A DNA stretch of 64,000 nt from Marinobacter nauticus (GTDB lineage: Bacteria; Pseudomonadota; Gammaproteobacteria; Pseudomonadales; Oleiphilaceae): NCBI RefSeq assembly GCF_003634635.1, contig NZ_RBJB01000004.1, forward strand, positions 124,001 through 188,000. Direction: 5' to 3'. Under the pieces are notes generated by a model. The model was not told the DNA's origin and did no database searches. It was given only the letters and a program-made list of their open reading frames with translations. A program made the translations under genes and the position numbers. Of this stretch, positions 42,388 to 50,685 are shown piece by piece (positions within the stretch are counted from its first letter, which is position 1; each line of letters starts with the position of its first letter).

Positions 42388-43116
42388 ATGAATGTGAGAA
42401 TTTCGCTGCTTTTGGCCAGTACCCTGACGCTCGGTCTCGCCGCCAGCCCGGTGTGGGCAGACACAGACCGGCTAACCCGGTTCTCCACCATGACCTCACT
42501 GGAGGACGGCTGGGAACCTCTGACCTTTCCGAACATCGAGACGCACACCCGCTACACCCTGGACACGGACGACGGCCAGCAGGTGGTCCGTGCCGACGCA
42601 GACGCCAGCGCTTCCGGGCTGATTGCCCGTGTTGAGCTGGTGCCCGGCGACTCGCTCACGCTGTCATGGCGCTGGAAGGTGTCGAACATCTACGAAGCCG
42701 GCAACGCCCGCGAAAAGTCCGGTGATGACTACCCTGCCCGCATCTACGTCGCCTTTGAGTTTCAGCCGGACAAGGCCGGCTTTTTTGAACGGGCCAAGCG
42801 CAAGACCGTGGAAGTGCTGTTCGGCGAGACCCTTCCCGGCAACGCCCTGAACTACATCTGGGCCAATCAGCTACCAGAGCAGAGCATGGTCGCCAACGCC
42901 TACACCGACAAAACCATGATGATTGCTGTCAACTCCGGGCCGTCGCGGGTGGGCGAATGGGTGACCGTTACCCGGGACCTGGTGGCAGATTACCGTCAGG
43001 CCTTCGGCGAAGAACCGCCTGCCATTGTGGGCGTGGCCATCATGACCGACGCCGACAACACCGGCGAGCAGGCCACGGCCTGGTATGGCGACCTCACCCT
43101 GGAGCAAAACCGCTGA
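42388..43116 (+). CDS. Secreted DUF3047-family protein
   Basis: 242 residues with a signal peptide (MNVRISLLLASTLTLGLAASPVWA). The mature part has the DUF3047 pattern: LARVELVPGDSLTLSWRWKVSNIYEAGNAREKSGDDYPARIYVAF-type core, NYIWANQLPEQSMVANAYTDKTMMIAVNSG and IVGVAIMTDADNTGEQATAWYGDLTL. The fold is a beta-sandwich reminiscent of carbohydrate-binding modules. Function is not established. Divergent from nrdA across the riboswitch/NrdR region, it ends 15 bases before a terminator shared with fmdB. Confidence 0.85.
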   Translation: MNVRISLLLASTLTLGLAASPVWADTDRLTRFSTMTSLEDGWEPLTFPNIETHTRYTLDTDDGQQVVRADADASASGLIARVELVPGDSLTLSWRWKVSNIYEAGNAREKSGDDYPARIYVAFEFQPDKAGFFERAKRKTVEVLFGETLPGNALNYIWANQLPEQSMVANAYTDKTMMIAVNSGPSRVGEWVTVTRDLVADYRQAFGEEPPAIVGVAIMTDADNTGEQATAWYGDLTLEQNR

Positions 43117-43128
43117 TCGGCCATAAAA

Positions 43129-43148
43129 AAAGGCCCCTCAAGGGGGCC
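43129..43148 (-). terminator. Rho-independent terminator after fmdB
   Basis: GGCCCCT (43132-43138) pairs with AGGGGGCC (43141-43148). Seven A at 43125-43131 give a U-run after the stem on the minus strand, 20 bases beyond the fmdB stop. It also faces the convergent DUF3047 gene. Confidence 0.88.
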
Positions 43149-43167
43149 AAACACGTGAAAGCAATGG

Positions 43168-43521
43168 TCAGTGGCTGATCATCCAGGGCCGCATGGACGG
43201 GAACATCTTCTTGCCATCGGCGGTGTAGAACAGCATGTGTTTACCGTCCGACTGTTTCTTGCAGCCACAACTCTTGCGGTGCTCGGCGTCCCGGGCTCGC
43301 TGGTCGGCGGTGGAGATGATGGGCTCGTGGCTCGCCTTTTCATTCCGCGCCTCCGCGTTGCGGCGGGCCGGGTCCATGGCCAGGAGCTCCGGCGGCAGCA
43401 CAATCACCCGGGGTGACAGCGCCTTGCAGGTGGGGCAATGGGCCGGGTTACCGGCTTCGGCCATGGCGCCCAGTTCCTGGAACAGCCCGTGTTCCCGGCA
43501 TTTGTAGTCGTACAGTGGCAT
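43168..43521 (-). CDS. fmdB: FmdB-family zinc-ribbon protein
   Basis: 117 residues. N-terminal FmdB zinc ribbon: MPLYDYKCREHGLFQELGAMAEAGNPAHCPTCKALSPRVI, with Cys-Xn-CPTC. The middle is charged and helical, and a second Cys pair (SCGCKK) is near the end. FmdB proteins accompany formamidase and amide transporters and are viewed as regulators, though the mechanism is unknown. It follows fmdA by three bases, so the two are co-translated. Confidence 0.88.
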   Translation of the reverse strand: MPLYDYKCREHGLFQELGAMAEAGNPAHCPTCKALSPRVIVLPPELLAMDPARRNAEARNEKASHEPIISTADQRARDAEHRKSCGCKKQSDGKHMLFYTADGKKMFPSMRPWMISH

Positions 43522-43524
43522 GGC

Positions 43525-44757
43525 TTACTCCTTGTCCGGTGAAAGGGGTACGTCGGTGCCCGGCGTGACCTTCCTGGTCGGTCCTTCCGCCGTGGGGTTG
43601 ATGTCGAAGTCGAAGATCTCGGTCGGCAACCACAAGGTGGCGCAGGCGTTGGGTACATCCACCACGCCACTGATGTGGCCTTCCACCGGCGCACAACCAA
43701 GCAACGCGTAACCCTGAGCCGGGGTGTAACCGAACTTGGTCAGGTAGTTGATGGCGTTGAGGCAGGCCTGGCGGTAGGCCACGTGCACGTCCAGGTAGTG
43801 CTGCTGGCCCTCTTCATCCACCGAGATGCCCTCGAAGATCACATAGTCCTCGTAGCGCGGCTTGATGCTGCTGGGTTTGAAGACCGGGTTCTTGATGCCG
43901 TATTTGGCCATACCGTCCTTGATCAGGTTCACCCGCAGATGAATCCAGCCGGCCATTTCGATGGCGCCGCAGAAGGTGATCTCGCCGTCGCCCTGGCTGA
44001 AGTGCAGGTCGCCCACCGACAGGCCTGCCCCCTTCACATAGACCGGGAAATACACCTTGGAACCACGGGACAAGTCCTTGATGTCACAGTTACCACCGTG
44101 TTCCCGGGGCGGTACGGTGCGGGCGGCTTCCAGCGCCGCCTCTTTGGCGGCATCACCGGCCAGCTTGCCCAGGTGGGCAGTGTCGGCGTAGGGCAGGTTT
44201 GCCAGGCCCGGCACCCGATCCGGCTCGGTGTCGTACAGTTCTTTCTCGCGCTTGTTCCACTCCGCCAGCATTTCCTTGGACGGCAGGCAGCCGATCAGGC
44301 CCGGGTGGATCATGCCGGCGAATTCAACGTTGGGGATGTGGCGGGATTTGGTGAACATGCCGTTGAAATCCCAGATGGATTTCTGGGCTTCCGGAAAGTG
44401 CTCGGTCAGAAAGCCGCCGCCGTTCTTCTTGGAGAAGAAACCGTTGAAGCCCCACTGGCTGTCCTTAAAGGCACCGATGTCGAGGATGTCCACTTCCAGC
44501 AGGTCGCCGGGTTCTGCGCCCTCCACGCCCACCGGGCCAGACAGGAAGTGAACCTGGGTCAGATCCACATCGCGCACGTCGTCTGCGCTGTCGTTGTTCT
44601 TGATCTGGCCACCGGTCCAGTCGTAACACTCGAGGATGAAATCGTCCCCGGGCTTGACCGTCGCCGCCATGGGAATGTCCGGATGCCAGCGGTTGTGGAT
44701 ATTCTCGTTCTCGTACGCGGATTTGCTCAAATCGATCTTGATGAGTGTTTCGGCCAT
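43525..44757 (-). CDS. fmdA: Formamidase (acetamidase/formamidase family)
   Basis: 410 residues, as in Methylophilus FmdA. Family features: HNRWHPDIPMAATVKPGDDFILECYDWTGGQIKNNDSADDVRDVDL, GFNGFFSKKNGGGFLTEHFPEAQKSIWDF, FAGMIHPGLIGCLPSKEMLAEWNKRE, and the metal-site NPPREHGGNCDIKDLSRGS-type segment TVPPREHGGNCDIKDLSRGSK. It hydrolyses formamide (and probably acetamide) to the acid and ammonia. RBS AAGGAGCG lies upstream of ATG 44757. The promoter has the 18-bp shared motif found also at urtA. Confidence 0.95.
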   Translation of the reverse strand: MAETLIKIDLSKSAYENENIHNRWHPDIPMAATVKPGDDFILECYDWTGGQIKNNDSADDVRDVDLTQVHFLSGPVGVEGAEPGDLLEVDILDIGAFKDSQWGFNGFFSKKNGGGFLTEHFPEAQKSIWDFNGMFTKSRHIPNVEFAGMIHPGLIGCLPSKEMLAEWNKREKELYDTEPDRVPGLANLPYADTAHLGKLAGDAAKEAALEAARTVPPREHGGNCDIKDLSRGSKVYFPVYVKGAGLSVGDLHFSQGDGEITFCGAIEMAGWIHLRVNLIKDGMAKYGIKNPVFKPSSIKPRYEDYVIFEGISVDEEGQQHYLDVHVAYRQACLNAINYLTKFGYTPAQGYALLGCAPVEGHISGVVDVPNACATLWLPTEIFDFDINPTAEGPTRKVTPGTDVPLSPDKE

Positions 44758-44798
44758 AGCGGTCGCTCCTTGGTTCTTGGCGTTCGGCGTCTAAGCTT

Positions 44799-44906
44799 GG
44801 GAACGCAGTGCCCGACGGCGCCTGCGCTGACCGTTTCACTATCCGCGATACGCCACCGGCGCGGTATTCGCGAATTGCCCCCGGCACCTACGTCATTCGA
44901 CGTATT
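44799..44906. promoter_or_regulatory. fmdA promoter region with two motifs shared with urtA
   Basis: TACGTCATTCGACGTATT at 44889-44906 is a near-palindrome (ACGTC/GACGT) that reappears with two changes at 52072-52089 before urtA. GGGAACGCAGTGCCC at 44799-44813 matches GGAAGCACAGTGCCC at 51997-52011 in 12 of 15 bases, and both lie about 40 bases before the start codon. The 44758-44892 gap holds no gene. Confidence 0.5.
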
Positions 44907-45936
44907 GGCGCACCACTATCTCCTGCCCCTTGAGCTCGGCCAGAAATGAGGAATGCTCGGGATGCGCCAGCAACGCACGGGCCAGCGCCGGCTCCAGTTT
45001 CTGGCGGAACGCCCGTAGCATCTCGCGGGCGCCATAGCGGCTGTCGTAATCGCGGCACAACACACTGCGCAGCTCCACCGACAAATCCAGCGAGGCCTGT
45101 TTGCGGGCCAGGCGCTTGTTCAAGCCGGCCAGCTCAATCTCCAGAAGGGCATACAGCCACTGGTCTGTCAGGGGATTAAACGTAAGAATCTGGTCAATCC
45201 GGTTCAGGAACTCCGGGTCGAAATGCCGGCGCAGGGCCTTGTCCCGAAGGTTCTCCTGCGGGCCCGGCTCCAGCCCCAGCCAGCGGCGCCAGCCTCGCTG
45301 ATAGCGGTGATGGTGCGCTTCCGCTTCCAGGGCTCCAGCGTTGCTGGTCATAAAGATCAGCGTGTTGCGGAAATCGATCTCCCGATTGCCGGAGGGGAAC
45401 ACCAGCCGGCCGGTATCGAGCACATTGAGCAGGGTCCGGGTGACCTCCTTGCTGGCCTTTTCAAGCTCGTCGAACAGGACGATGCCCGGTTTGCTGAACG
45501 ACCCCTGAACCTTCTCAAGATCAAACAGGCTGTGGCCTTCCTTGCTGCCCACATAACCGGGCGGCGCGCCGGTCAGCGCGGCCGCGTAGTGCTCCTGGGC
45601 CAGGGTGTTCATGTCGATGCGGCACAGGGCATCGCGGCTGCCATGAATGGCCTCGGCAATCAGCCGTACGGTTTCAGTCTTGCCCACCCCGGTCGGCCCC
45701 AGAAACAAGTGAACCGCCAGCGGGCGGTTCTCTTCACCGATGTCGGCCTTGACCCGAACCAGCATGGATTCCATCGCCTCCAGGGCGTGCTGCTGGCCCA
45801 CGATATTGGCCCGCAGGCTCGCCATTACGGCGTCCGGCTCAAAGCGGAACCGGGAAACACGAACCGGGCCTGAATCGGCCCGGTTCCTTGCCAGCGTTTC
45901 CCGGTTGGCTTCCAGCCGCTCATTGATAAACGGCAT
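44893..45936 (-). CDS. AAA+ ATPase, ClpA/ClpB D2-like
   Basis: 347 residues. A single AAA+ module with Walker A GPTGVGKTET, Walker B IVLFDELEKA, sensor 1 FMTSNAG and arginine finger FDPEFLNRID, then a ClpB-type small domain ending GAREMLRAFRQKLEPALARALL. There is no N-terminal Clp N-domain or middle domain, so it is not a full disaggregase. It lies 15 bases after amiE and before fmdA. A remodelling or activation role for an amidase or the transporter is possible; in other amide clusters a similar gene follows the amidase. This is inference. Confidence 0.85.
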   Translation of the reverse strand: MPFINERLEANRETLARNRADSGPVRVSRFRFEPDAVMASLRANIVGQQHALEAMESMLVRVKADIGEENRPLAVHLFLGPTGVGKTETVRLIAEAIHGSRDALCRIDMNTLAQEHYAAALTGAPPGYVGSKEGHSLFDLEKVQGSFSKPGIVLFDELEKASKEVTRTLLNVLDTGRLVFPSGNREIDFRNTLIFMTSNAGALEAEAHHHRYQRGWRRWLGLEPGPQENLRDKALRRHFDPEFLNRIDQILTFNPLTDQWLYALLEIELAGLNKRLARKQASLDLSVELRSVLCRDYDSRYGAREMLRAFRQKLEPALARALLAHPEHSSFLAELKGQEIVVRQYVE

Positions 45937-45951
45937 CGCGGTCTCCCGGGC

Positions 45952-46998
45952 TCAGGCCCCTGCAGTTTTTTCCTTGCCATCGAACGGCAGTTCACCCACC
46001 GGGCATTCCGCCGTGCCCACGGTTTTGCGGGTCATGGCCTCGACGTTTTCCTGGGCTTTCTGGGCATCCATCACCCAGGTGCGATAGAACTCGAACGGGC
46101 AATCGGCCACGCCCTTGTCGCCGTCACCGGAGTTGTGGACGCCGGTGTAGCCCCGGTGCAGCAACTTGAACAGGTGGTTCTGGGACTGGTCGTTGGCGCG
46201 GGCGTCACGGATCTGGCTAACCGACAACTGGGCGTACTGAACCCCCATGTCCTCCTCGCCACATTCACCCAGGGTACGACCATCAAAGCCGATGATGGCG
46301 GAGTGCCCGAAGTACGAATACACCCCGTCAAAGCCGGAGGCATTAGCCACCGCCACGTAACAGTTGTTGGCCCAGGCCATGCTCTTGGCCATCATGATCT
46401 GCTGTTCCTTGGCCGGATACATGTAACCCTGGCACCGCACAATCAGCTCCGCCCCCTTCATGGCGCAGTCGCGCCAGATCTCCGGGTAGTTGCCGTCGTC
46501 ACAGATGATCAGACTGATCTTCATCCCCTTCGGCCCCTCGGTCACATAGGTGGTGTCGCCGGGGTACCAGCCCTCAATCGGGCACCAGGGAATGCACTTG
46601 CGGTATTTCTGGACAATCTCACCCTCGTTGTTGATCAGCACCAGGGTGTTGTAGGGCGCCTTGTTGGGATGATCTTCATGGCGCTCGCCGGTGAGCGAAA
46701 ACACCCCCCAGGTATTCGCCTCCCGGCAGGCCGCCGAGAAAATCGCTGTCTCGTCTCCGGGAATGGTGGCGGCGGTCTCCATCATCTCGTCGTTGTCGTA
46801 CATGATCCCCATGGTGCTGTATTCCGGAAACACCACCAGATCCATCCCCGGCAGCCCCACCTTCATGCCCTTGATCATCTCCGCAATCTTGCGGGCGTTG
46901 TCCAGCACCTCGGCTTTGGTATGCAGCCGGGGCATCTTGTAGTTCACCACCGCCACGCCGACGGTATCGTTACTGCTGGAAATATCACCGTGTCTCAT
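45952..46998 (-). CDS. amiE: Aliphatic amidase
   Basis: 348 residues, aligned from [27 protein letters not shown] with Pseudomonas aeruginosa AmiE and the same numbering for the nitrilase triad: Glu59 (VVFPEY), Lys134 (QKYRKC) and Cys166 ([13 protein letters not shown]). It hydrolyses short aliphatic amides (acetamide, propionamide) to the acid and ammonia as a cytoplasmic hexamer. It is the first gene after urtE, 21 bases on, so the transporter and amidase form one operon. Confidence 0.96.
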   Translation of the reverse strand: MRHGDISSSNDTVGVAVVNYKMPRLHTKAEVLDNARKIAEMIKGMKVGLPGMDLVVFPEYSTMGIMYDNDEMMETAATIPGDETAIFSAACREANTWGVFSLTGERHEDHPNKAPYNTLVLINNEGEIVQKYRKCIPWCPIEGWYPGDTTYVTEGPKGMKISLIICDDGNYPEIWRDCAMKGAELIVRCQGYMYPAKEQQIMMAKSMAWANNCYVAVANASGFDGVYSYFGHSAIIGFDGRTLGECGEEDMGVQYAQLSVSQIRDARANDQSQNHLFKLLHRGYTGVHNSGDGDKGVADCPFEFYRTWVMDAQKAQENVEAMTRKTVGTAECPVGELPFDGKEKTAGA

Positions 46999-47019
46999 AT
47001 TAATTCCCCCTCAACAAAG

Positions 47020-47709
47020 CTAAACGGCCAGATAACTGGCAATCTTGTCCTGATCCGCCTCTTCCCGAAGCTCCTCGTGCACAATCTCCCCCTTCTCGAT
47101 CACCAGAATCCGGTCCGCCGCATCCATCACAAAGCTCAACACCTGCTCCGACACCACAATCGACAACCCCCGCTCGTCGCGAATCCGCCGAAGGGTTTTG
47201 GCAATGTCCTTGATGATGTTGGGCTGGATGCCCTCGGTCGGCTCATCGAGCAGAAGCACCTTGGGCCGGGTCGCCAGGGCCCGGGCGATGGCCAGCTGTT
47301 GCTGCTGCCCGCCGGAAAGGTTGCCGCCCCGGCGGTGCTGCATTTCCTTCAGCACCGGAAACAGCTCATAAAGGTCTTCCGGAATTTTCTTCTCGCCTAC
47401 CGCGGCCAGACCGGTCTCGATGTTTTCCTTCACCGTCAGGGTCGGGAAAATCATCCGCCCCTGGGGCACAAACCCGATGCCGGCCCTCACCCGCTGGAAG
47501 CTCTTCAGGTTCGACAGGTCCGTGCCATCCAGCGTGACCTGGCCACCGCGGCTCGGGGTCATACCCACCAGGGATTTCATCAGGGTGGTTTTACCCATAC
47601 CGTTGCGGCCAACCACCGCCACGATTTCCTGCTTGCCCACCTCCAGGTTCAGGTCCTGAATGATGCTGCTCTGGCCATAGGCCACCGAATGTTGTTTGAC
47701 GCTCAGCAT
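47020..47709 (-). CDS. urtE: Urea/short-chain amide ABC transporter ATPase UrtE
   Basis: 229 residues from ATG 47709, two bases after the urtD stop. Walker A VVGRNGMGKTTLMKSL, signature LSGGQQQQLAIARALATRPKVLLLDEPTEGIQPNI with Walker B, and H-loop-type SIVVSEQVLSFV. The UrtE-type GIGFVPQGRMIFPTLTVKENI is present. Energises import with UrtD; likely substrate urea or short amides given amiE and fmdA nearby. Confidence 0.94.
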   Translation of the reverse strand: MLSVKQHSVAYGQSSIIQDLNLEVGKQEIVAVVGRNGMGKTTLMKSLVGMTPSRGGQVTLDGTDLSNLKSFQRVRAGIGFVPQGRMIFPTLTVKENIETGLAAVGEKKIPEDLYELFPVLKEMQHRRGGNLSGGQQQQLAIARALATRPKVLLLDEPTEGIQPNIIKDIAKTLRRIRDERGLSIVVSEQVLSFVMDAADRILVIEKGEIVHEELREEADQDKIASYLAV

Positions 47710-47711
47710 GA

Positions 47712-48470
47712 TCAATGCCCCAGGTAGACTTCGATGACTTTAGGGTCCGACTTCACGTGCTCGATGGACCCCTCAGACAGAACCTTGCCCTGGTGCATCA
47801 CCGTGACCCGGTCTGCGATATCCCCGACAAACTGCATGTCGTGCTCGATCACCAGCACCGTGTGGTCTTTGGTAATGCGCCGCAGCAGTTCAGCGGTTTT
47901 CTTGCGCTCGGCCACCGACATGCCGGCCACCGGTTCATCCAGCATCAAGAGGTCCGGCTTCTGGATCAGCAGCATGCCAATCTCCAGCCACTGCTTCTGG
48001 CCGTGACTGAGCAGCGACGCCGGCTGCTCCAGGGCATCTTTCAGGAAGATGGTCTCGGCCACGTCTTCGACCGCAGCCACCACCTCAGCCGAGCGTTTGA
48101 AGGCCAGCGCGCCCATCACGCTGTGGCCCTGTGGATAAGACACCTCCAGGTTCTCGAACACCGTCAGGTCCTCGAACACCGACGGGGTCTGGAACTTGCG
48201 ACCAACGCCGGAATGCACAATCTGGTGCTCCTTGAGCCTGGTCAGCTCCTTGCCATCAAACTTGATGGAACCCGAGGTCGCCTTGGTCTTGCCGCAAATC
48301 AGGTCCAGTACCGTGGTTTTGCCGGCCCCGTTGGGGCCGATGATGACCCGGATCTCTTTCGGGTCCAGGTAGAACGAGAGATCATCCACCGCCTTGAAGC
48401 CATCGAATGAGACGGTCAGGCCCTCGACTGCGAGCAGGAAGTCCTTGCTCTGTGCTTTGGCTGCGTTCAT
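47712..48470 (-). CDS. urtD: Urea/short-chain amide ABC transporter ATPase UrtD
   Basis: 252 residues. Walker A IIGPNGAGKTTVLDLICGKT, the long UrtD insert KEHQIVHSGVGRKFQTPSVFEDLTVFENLEV, then LLSHGQKQWLEIGMLLIQKPDLLMLDEPVAGMSVAERK and the H-loop VIEHDMQFVG. Its start overlaps the end of urtC by one base (coordinates 48470). Pairs with UrtE. Confidence 0.95.
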   Translation of the reverse strand: MNAAKAQSKDFLLAVEGLTVSFDGFKAVDDLSFYLDPKEIRVIIGPNGAGKTTVLDLICGKTKATSGSIKFDGKELTRLKEHQIVHSGVGRKFQTPSVFEDLTVFENLEVSYPQGHSVMGALAFKRSAEVVAAVEDVAETIFLKDALEQPASLLSHGQKQWLEIGMLLIQKPDLLMLDEPVAGMSVAERKKTAELLRRITKDHTVLVIEHDMQFVGDIADRVTVMHQGKVLSEGSIEHVKSDPKVIEVYLGH

Positions 48471-49669
48471 CAGGATTTCTCCGGGCTGTATTGATCCAGC
48501 ATCGGGTCGTAATCACGGCCCTCATCTTGGCGGGCAGCAGGCGCTGGCTTCGCCGGGGCGCTCACCGCTGCTTTCGGCTTGCGCTTGAACAGACGGTCTT
48601 CCAGGGGCATCACGTAGGTCTGGTACAGGCCGGCCAGGCCATTCGGGAAAGCCAGCACCACACCGATGAACAACGCACCCATGGCGAACGGCCACAATTC
48701 CGGGAAGGATTCGGAGAAGCCGCTCTTGGCGGCGTTCACCAGCAACGCGCCGTAGACTGCGCCCAGAATCGACAGGCGACCCCCGAGGGCGCAGAAGATG
48801 ACCATTTCAATAGAGGCAACGATGCCGATGAACGAGGGCGACATGAAGCCGACAATCAGGGTGAACAGCGCGCCGCCAATGCCCGCAAAGGCGGCGGCCA
48901 GGCAGAACACGAAGATCTTGAACGCGGCCACGTCATAGCCGGAGAAACGCACCCGGTTTTCCTGGGCGTTCATCGCCACCAGGATGCGACCGAGTTTGCG
49001 GTTCTGGACGAACCGGGCCACGAACAGGCACACGAACAGCAGGCCCACGCATACGAAGTACAGGATGGTTTTGGCCTCGTCGGTGCGGATGTCCCAGCCC
49101 ATCAGGGTCTGCAGATCGGTAATGCCGTTGACACCCCCGGTGTAGCCCTGCTGACCAATGATCAGAATGGTCAGGATGGCGGCGATGGCCTGGGTGATGA
49201 TGGCGAAGTAGACGCCCCCCACCCGGCGGGTAAACATCGCAAAACCGATGATGAATGCCAGCAACACCGGCACACCGACGATCGCCAGCAGGGTGAACGA
49301 GAAGCTGTGGAACGGTTCCCAGAACCACGGCAGCTCGGTCAGCTGGTTCCAGTCCATGAAGTCCGGGATACCCGGGGTGGACTGGATGGCCGTGGCCTCC
49401 GGCGTGGAAGCCTCCAGCTTCAGGAACATGGCCATGCAGTAGCCGCCCAGGCCGAAGAACACGCCCTGGCCCAGGCTGAGGATGCCGGCTTTGCCCCAGC
49501 ACATCACCAAGCCGATGGCCACGAAGGCGTAGGTGAGGTATTTACCCACCATGTTCAGGCGGAACGGGTCCAGCGCCAGCGGCAGGATGACGACCAGCAG
49601 CAACGCCAGTGCCAGATAGTAGAGTCCCTCTCGGGAGGCAAACCATTTCAAAGGGGAAGTGTTTTTCAT
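48470..49669 (-). CDS. urtC: Urea/short-chain amide ABC transporter permease UrtC
   Basis: 399 residues, about nine to ten helices. Branched-chain-type permease features: GKAGILSLGQGVFFGLGGYCMAMFLKLEA, YFAIITQAIAAILTILIIGQQGYTGGVNGITDLQ and the EAA-like NRKLGRILVAMNAQENRVRFSGYDVAAFKIFVF. The long Urt-type central insert mentions MDWNQLTELPWFWEPF. It pairs with UrtB to form the channel. Confidence 0.94.
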   Translation of the reverse strand: MKNTSPLKWFASREGLYYLALALLLVVILPLALDPFRLNMVGKYLTYAFVAIGLVMCWGKAGILSLGQGVFFGLGGYCMAMFLKLEASTPEATAIQSTPGIPDFMDWNQLTELPWFWEPFHSFSFTLLAIVGVPVLLAFIIGFAMFTRRVGGVYFAIITQAIAAILTILIIGQQGYTGGVNGITDLQTLMGWDIRTDEAKTILYFVCVGLLFVCLFVARFVQNRKLGRILVAMNAQENRVRFSGYDVAAFKIFVFCLAAAFAGIGGALFTLIVGFMSPSFIGIVASIEMVIFCALGGRLSILGAVYGALLVNAAKSGFSESFPELWPFAMGALFIGVVLAFPNGLAGLYQTYVMPLEDRLFKRKPKAAVSAPAKPAPAARQDEGRDYDPMLDQYSPEKS

Positions 49670-49678
49670 GACAGTCTC

Positions 49679-50605
49679 CTAGCGACGGACCTTGAGCGCC
49701 ATCAGGCCTTCCGGGCGCAGCATCAGGATGCCAACGACCACCAGCAGGGTGAGGACTTTGGCCATGGAACCACTGAGGAAGAACTCCATCGTGGACTGGG
49801 CCTGGGAAATACCGAAGGCAGAGACAATGGTGCCAATCAGACTCTGGGCACCGCCGAAAACCACCACCAGGAAGGTATCGACAATGTAGGCCTGGCCGGA
49901 GGACGGGCCCGTGGAGCCGATCATGGTGAAGGCCGCACCGGCGATACCGGCAATGCCACAGCCCAGGGCGAAGGTCATACGGTCAACACCGGCACTGTTG
50001 ATGCCCACGGCTTCGGCCATCGGTCGGTTCTGTACCACGGCACGAACCTTCTTGCCCCAGCCGGAGCGGTACATCAGCAGGTAAACCCCCAGGGCGATGG
50101 ACAGGGCAATGATCATCACGAACAGGCCGTTGATGGGCAGTTCCACCAGATCGGTAACCTGGATGGCGCCCATCATCCACTCCGGCAGTTCCACACCCAC
50201 TTCCCGGGCCCCGAAGATGGAGCGGTAGGTTTGCTGCATGATCAGGCTCAGGCCCCAGGTGGCCAGCAGGGTGTCGAGTGGCCGCCGGTAGAGGTGCCGG
50301 ATCATGGCCCATTCGATAAAGGCCCCGAGGGCCGCACAGATGAGAAACGCAATAATGATGGCGACGAAGAAGTATCCGCCAAACAGACCGGGCAGGACCG
50401 ACTGGAAAAACCCGGAGACAAGGTAGGTGGTGTAGGCGCCGAGGATCATGAATTCCCCGTGGGCCATATTGATCACCCCCATCTGACCAAAAATGATCGC
50501 CAGGCCCAGTGCCATCAGTACGAATACCGAGAACAGGGACAGCCCGGCAAAGCCCTGCATGGCAAAAATCGACATCAATTCGCTGGTGGTGTATCCGTCA
50601 AACAT
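49679..50605 (-). CDS. urtB: Urea/short-chain amide ABC transporter permease UrtB (short form)
   Basis: 308 residues, seven to eight helices. Features: FVLMALGLAIIFGQMGVINMAHGEFMILGAYTTYLVSG and MIRHLYRRPLDTLLATWGLSLIMQQTYRSIFGAREVGV, with the EAA loop VRAVVQNRPMAEAVGINSAGVDRMTFALGCGIAG. Many UrtB proteins carry a 200-residue periplasmic N-terminal extension, which is missing here, as in amide-associated FmdE/LivH types. Pairs with UrtC. Confidence 0.92.
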   Translation of the reverse strand: MFDGYTTSELMSIFAMQGFAGLSLFSVFVLMALGLAIIFGQMGVINMAHGEFMILGAYTTYLVSGFFQSVLPGLFGGYFFVAIIIAFLICAALGAFIEWAMIRHLYRRPLDTLLATWGLSLIMQQTYRSIFGAREVGVELPEWMMGAIQVTDLVELPINGLFVMIIALSIALGVYLLMYRSGWGKKVRAVVQNRPMAEAVGINSAGVDRMTFALGCGIAGIAGAAFTMIGSTGPSSGQAYIVDTFLVVVFGGAQSLIGTIVSAFGISQAQSTMEFFLSGSMAKVLTLLVVVGILMLRPEGLMALKVRR

Positions 50606-50685
50606 GACCCTTACTCCCGTCGCTTAAGAACACGTGCTTGCGTCCGAGCCGGACGCCGGTGCCCGAAGGCACCGGCCACGGCTGC

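Noticed and set aside
44799..44813. GGGCACTG element upstream of fmdA and urtA considered as a sigma-54 promoter
   Set aside because: On the minus strand the GG-N10-GC spacing is not met (CC instead of GC at the -12 position).
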